This document shows positions 23,010 through 23,797 of a DNA stretch of 23,797 bases, piece after piece. This stretch comes from Verrucomicrobiota bacterium (GTDB lineage Bacteria > Verrucomicrobiota > Verrucomicrobiae > Chthoniobacterales > UBA10450): NCBI GenBank assembly GCA_005887855.1, contig VBQB01000250.1:1-23797 (forward strand), read 5' to 3'. The notes under the pieces are model-generated. The model worked only from the letters and a program-made list of their open reading frames with translations. It had not been told where the DNA came from and did no database searches. The first letter of the stretch is position 1. Every line of letters begins with the position of its first letter. Made by a program: the position numbers and the translations under genes.

Positions 23010-23797
23010 TTAACTGAGAAGTTCTCTCGCTTTCGCAAGCGCCTCCGCAATCTTGCTTGCGTCGTTGCCGGCGCCCTGAGCATTCTCTGGGCGACCACCG
23101 CCTTTTCCGCCCACGATTGGCGCGATCTGCTGAATCAATTTGTTCGCCTGAAACTTCGACGTCATTTCTTTTGAGACGGATGCGACTAACGCGACTGATC
23201 CCTTTGCAGCGCTTGCGAGGAAAATCGGGCCCTTAAATTTTGATTTGAGCGCGTCCCCGACTGCTTGCAGCAACTTTCCGTCAGCGTTCGGCACTTCGGC
23301 CACGCAGAAGTTTTTTCCTGCGTGTGACGCCGCCAGCTCATTCGCGATTTGCACAGCCCGGCTTCGCAACTCGGCCTCGGCAGCTTTGGCACTTTGCTTT
23401 TCCCAATCGCGAACTTCGGCTTCGATCTTTTCTAGATGCGCCGCGCGTCCATCGACTTGTTGGAGCATTTCAGTTGTGGTTGCGTCGCTTTCAAAAGCAG
23501 GCAGCGCCGCGATGTCAGGTTTCTTGCGCGCCAAGGCTTCAAGCTTGTCTTGCTGACGCGCAGCTTCCTGCTTCGCCCAGCTACGTGTTGCGTCACCTGC
23601 GATTGCTTCGATCCGGCGAACGCCAGCGGCGATCGCTTCTTCCTTCACGATCCGGAAGGGGCCGATTTCGCTGGTGGATCTCACATGGGTCCCGCCGCAA
23701 AGCTCCATTGAGTAACCATCGAGTGCTTTCGGTTCGCCACCGATCTGCAGAACGCGCACCGTGTCGCCGTATTTCTCGCCAAAAAACTGGATGATAT
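23010..23797 (-). CDS. alaS: Alanine-tRNA ligase, C-terminal part (N-terminus outside window)
   Basis: AlaRS charges tRNA-Ala with alanine in the cytoplasm and edits mischarged Ser/Gly. The window holds the last 262 residues, with the frame continuing past base 23797 ([12 protein letters not shown] before VRVLQIGG). The end of the editing domain shows the zinc-site motif [16 protein letters not shown], followed by a coiled coil (about [12 protein letters not shown] to [13 protein letters not shown]) and the C-Ala domain with glycine-rich [15 protein letters not shown] near the C-terminus. This is the canonical ending of bacterial AlaRS. The gene starts beyond the right edge; a GTG at 23759 is internal and should not be taken as the start. 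It is convergent with the decayed PD40 genes. Confidence 0.97.
   Translation of the reverse strand, partial: IIQFFGEKYGDTVRVLQIGGEPKALDGYSMELCGGTHVRSTSEIGPFRIVKEEAIAAGVRRIEAIAGDATRSWAKQEAARQQDKLEALARKKPDIAALPAFESDATTTEMLQQVDGRAAHLEKIEAEVRDWEKQSAKAAEAELRSRAVQIANELAASHAGKNFCVAEVPNADGKLLQAVGDALKSKFKGPIFLASAAKGSVALVASVSKEMTSKFQANKLIQQIAPIVGGKGGGRPENAQGAGNDASKIAEALAKARELLS

Overview
The window looks like a piece of chromosome from a Gram-negative soil or water bacterium, most likely a member of the Verrucomicrobiota (Spartobacteria/Chthoniobacterales type). This is an inference from gene content (a cobalamin-riboswitch-controlled TonB receptor, an ADP-heptose epimerase implying LPS, a deoxyhypusine-synthase-like protein, DUF5069, DUF885 and DUF3667 proteins) and from the many short palindromic repeats between genes. 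No rRNA, CRISPR array, prophage, integrase or transposase is visible. The genetic code is standard: TGG encodes Trp and TGA is used as a normal stop.

Layout. (1) 1-1485, minus strand: tRNA-Thr(GGU), tuf (EF-Tu), then tRNA-Trp(CCA) cut by the window edge; this is the classical thrT-tuf-trpT block that usually runs on into secE-nusG. (2) 1693-3664: an exported TPR protein divergent from an EamA/DMT transporter. (3) 3802-7211: a farnesyl-diphosphate-synthase-type prenyltransferase, convergent with tsaD (tRNA t6A synthesis) and the S41 protease ctpA, with a 139-bp inverted-repeat element in the convergent gap. (4) 7283-11046: a secreted DUF885 metallopeptidase-like protein, convergent with an rmuC-SDR pair. 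(5) 11192-13400: a BtuB-type TonB receptor with a cobalamin riboswitch in its leader. (6) 13478-15605: hldD and a deoxyhypusine-synthase-like gene separated by an inverted-repeat element. (7) 15615-18376: a broken GNAT acetyltransferase, an OsmC-type peroxidase, a secreted GH26-like glycosidase and a DUF5069 protein. (8) 18399-21321: a cationic amino-acid transporter divergent from a DUF3667 membrane protein. (9) 21344-22994: two tandem TolB/PD40 propeller genes, both damaged. (10) 23010-23797: the C-terminal part of alaS.

The genes do not form one dedicated system; most are housekeeping, envelope or transport functions. The strongest non-gene signal is the repeat content. At least seven intergenic sites carry short perfect or near-perfect palindromes whose arms (5-10 bp) vary in sequence but whose loop is almost always exactly three bases. 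Two copies show a compensatory base-pair change. The elements lie directly at gene ends and in places supply the stop codon. A second family, bounded by GTCAT...ATGAC, and a degenerate GAGCAN hexamer repeat are also present. Three protein genes (one GNAT, two PD40) show clear reading-frame damage.
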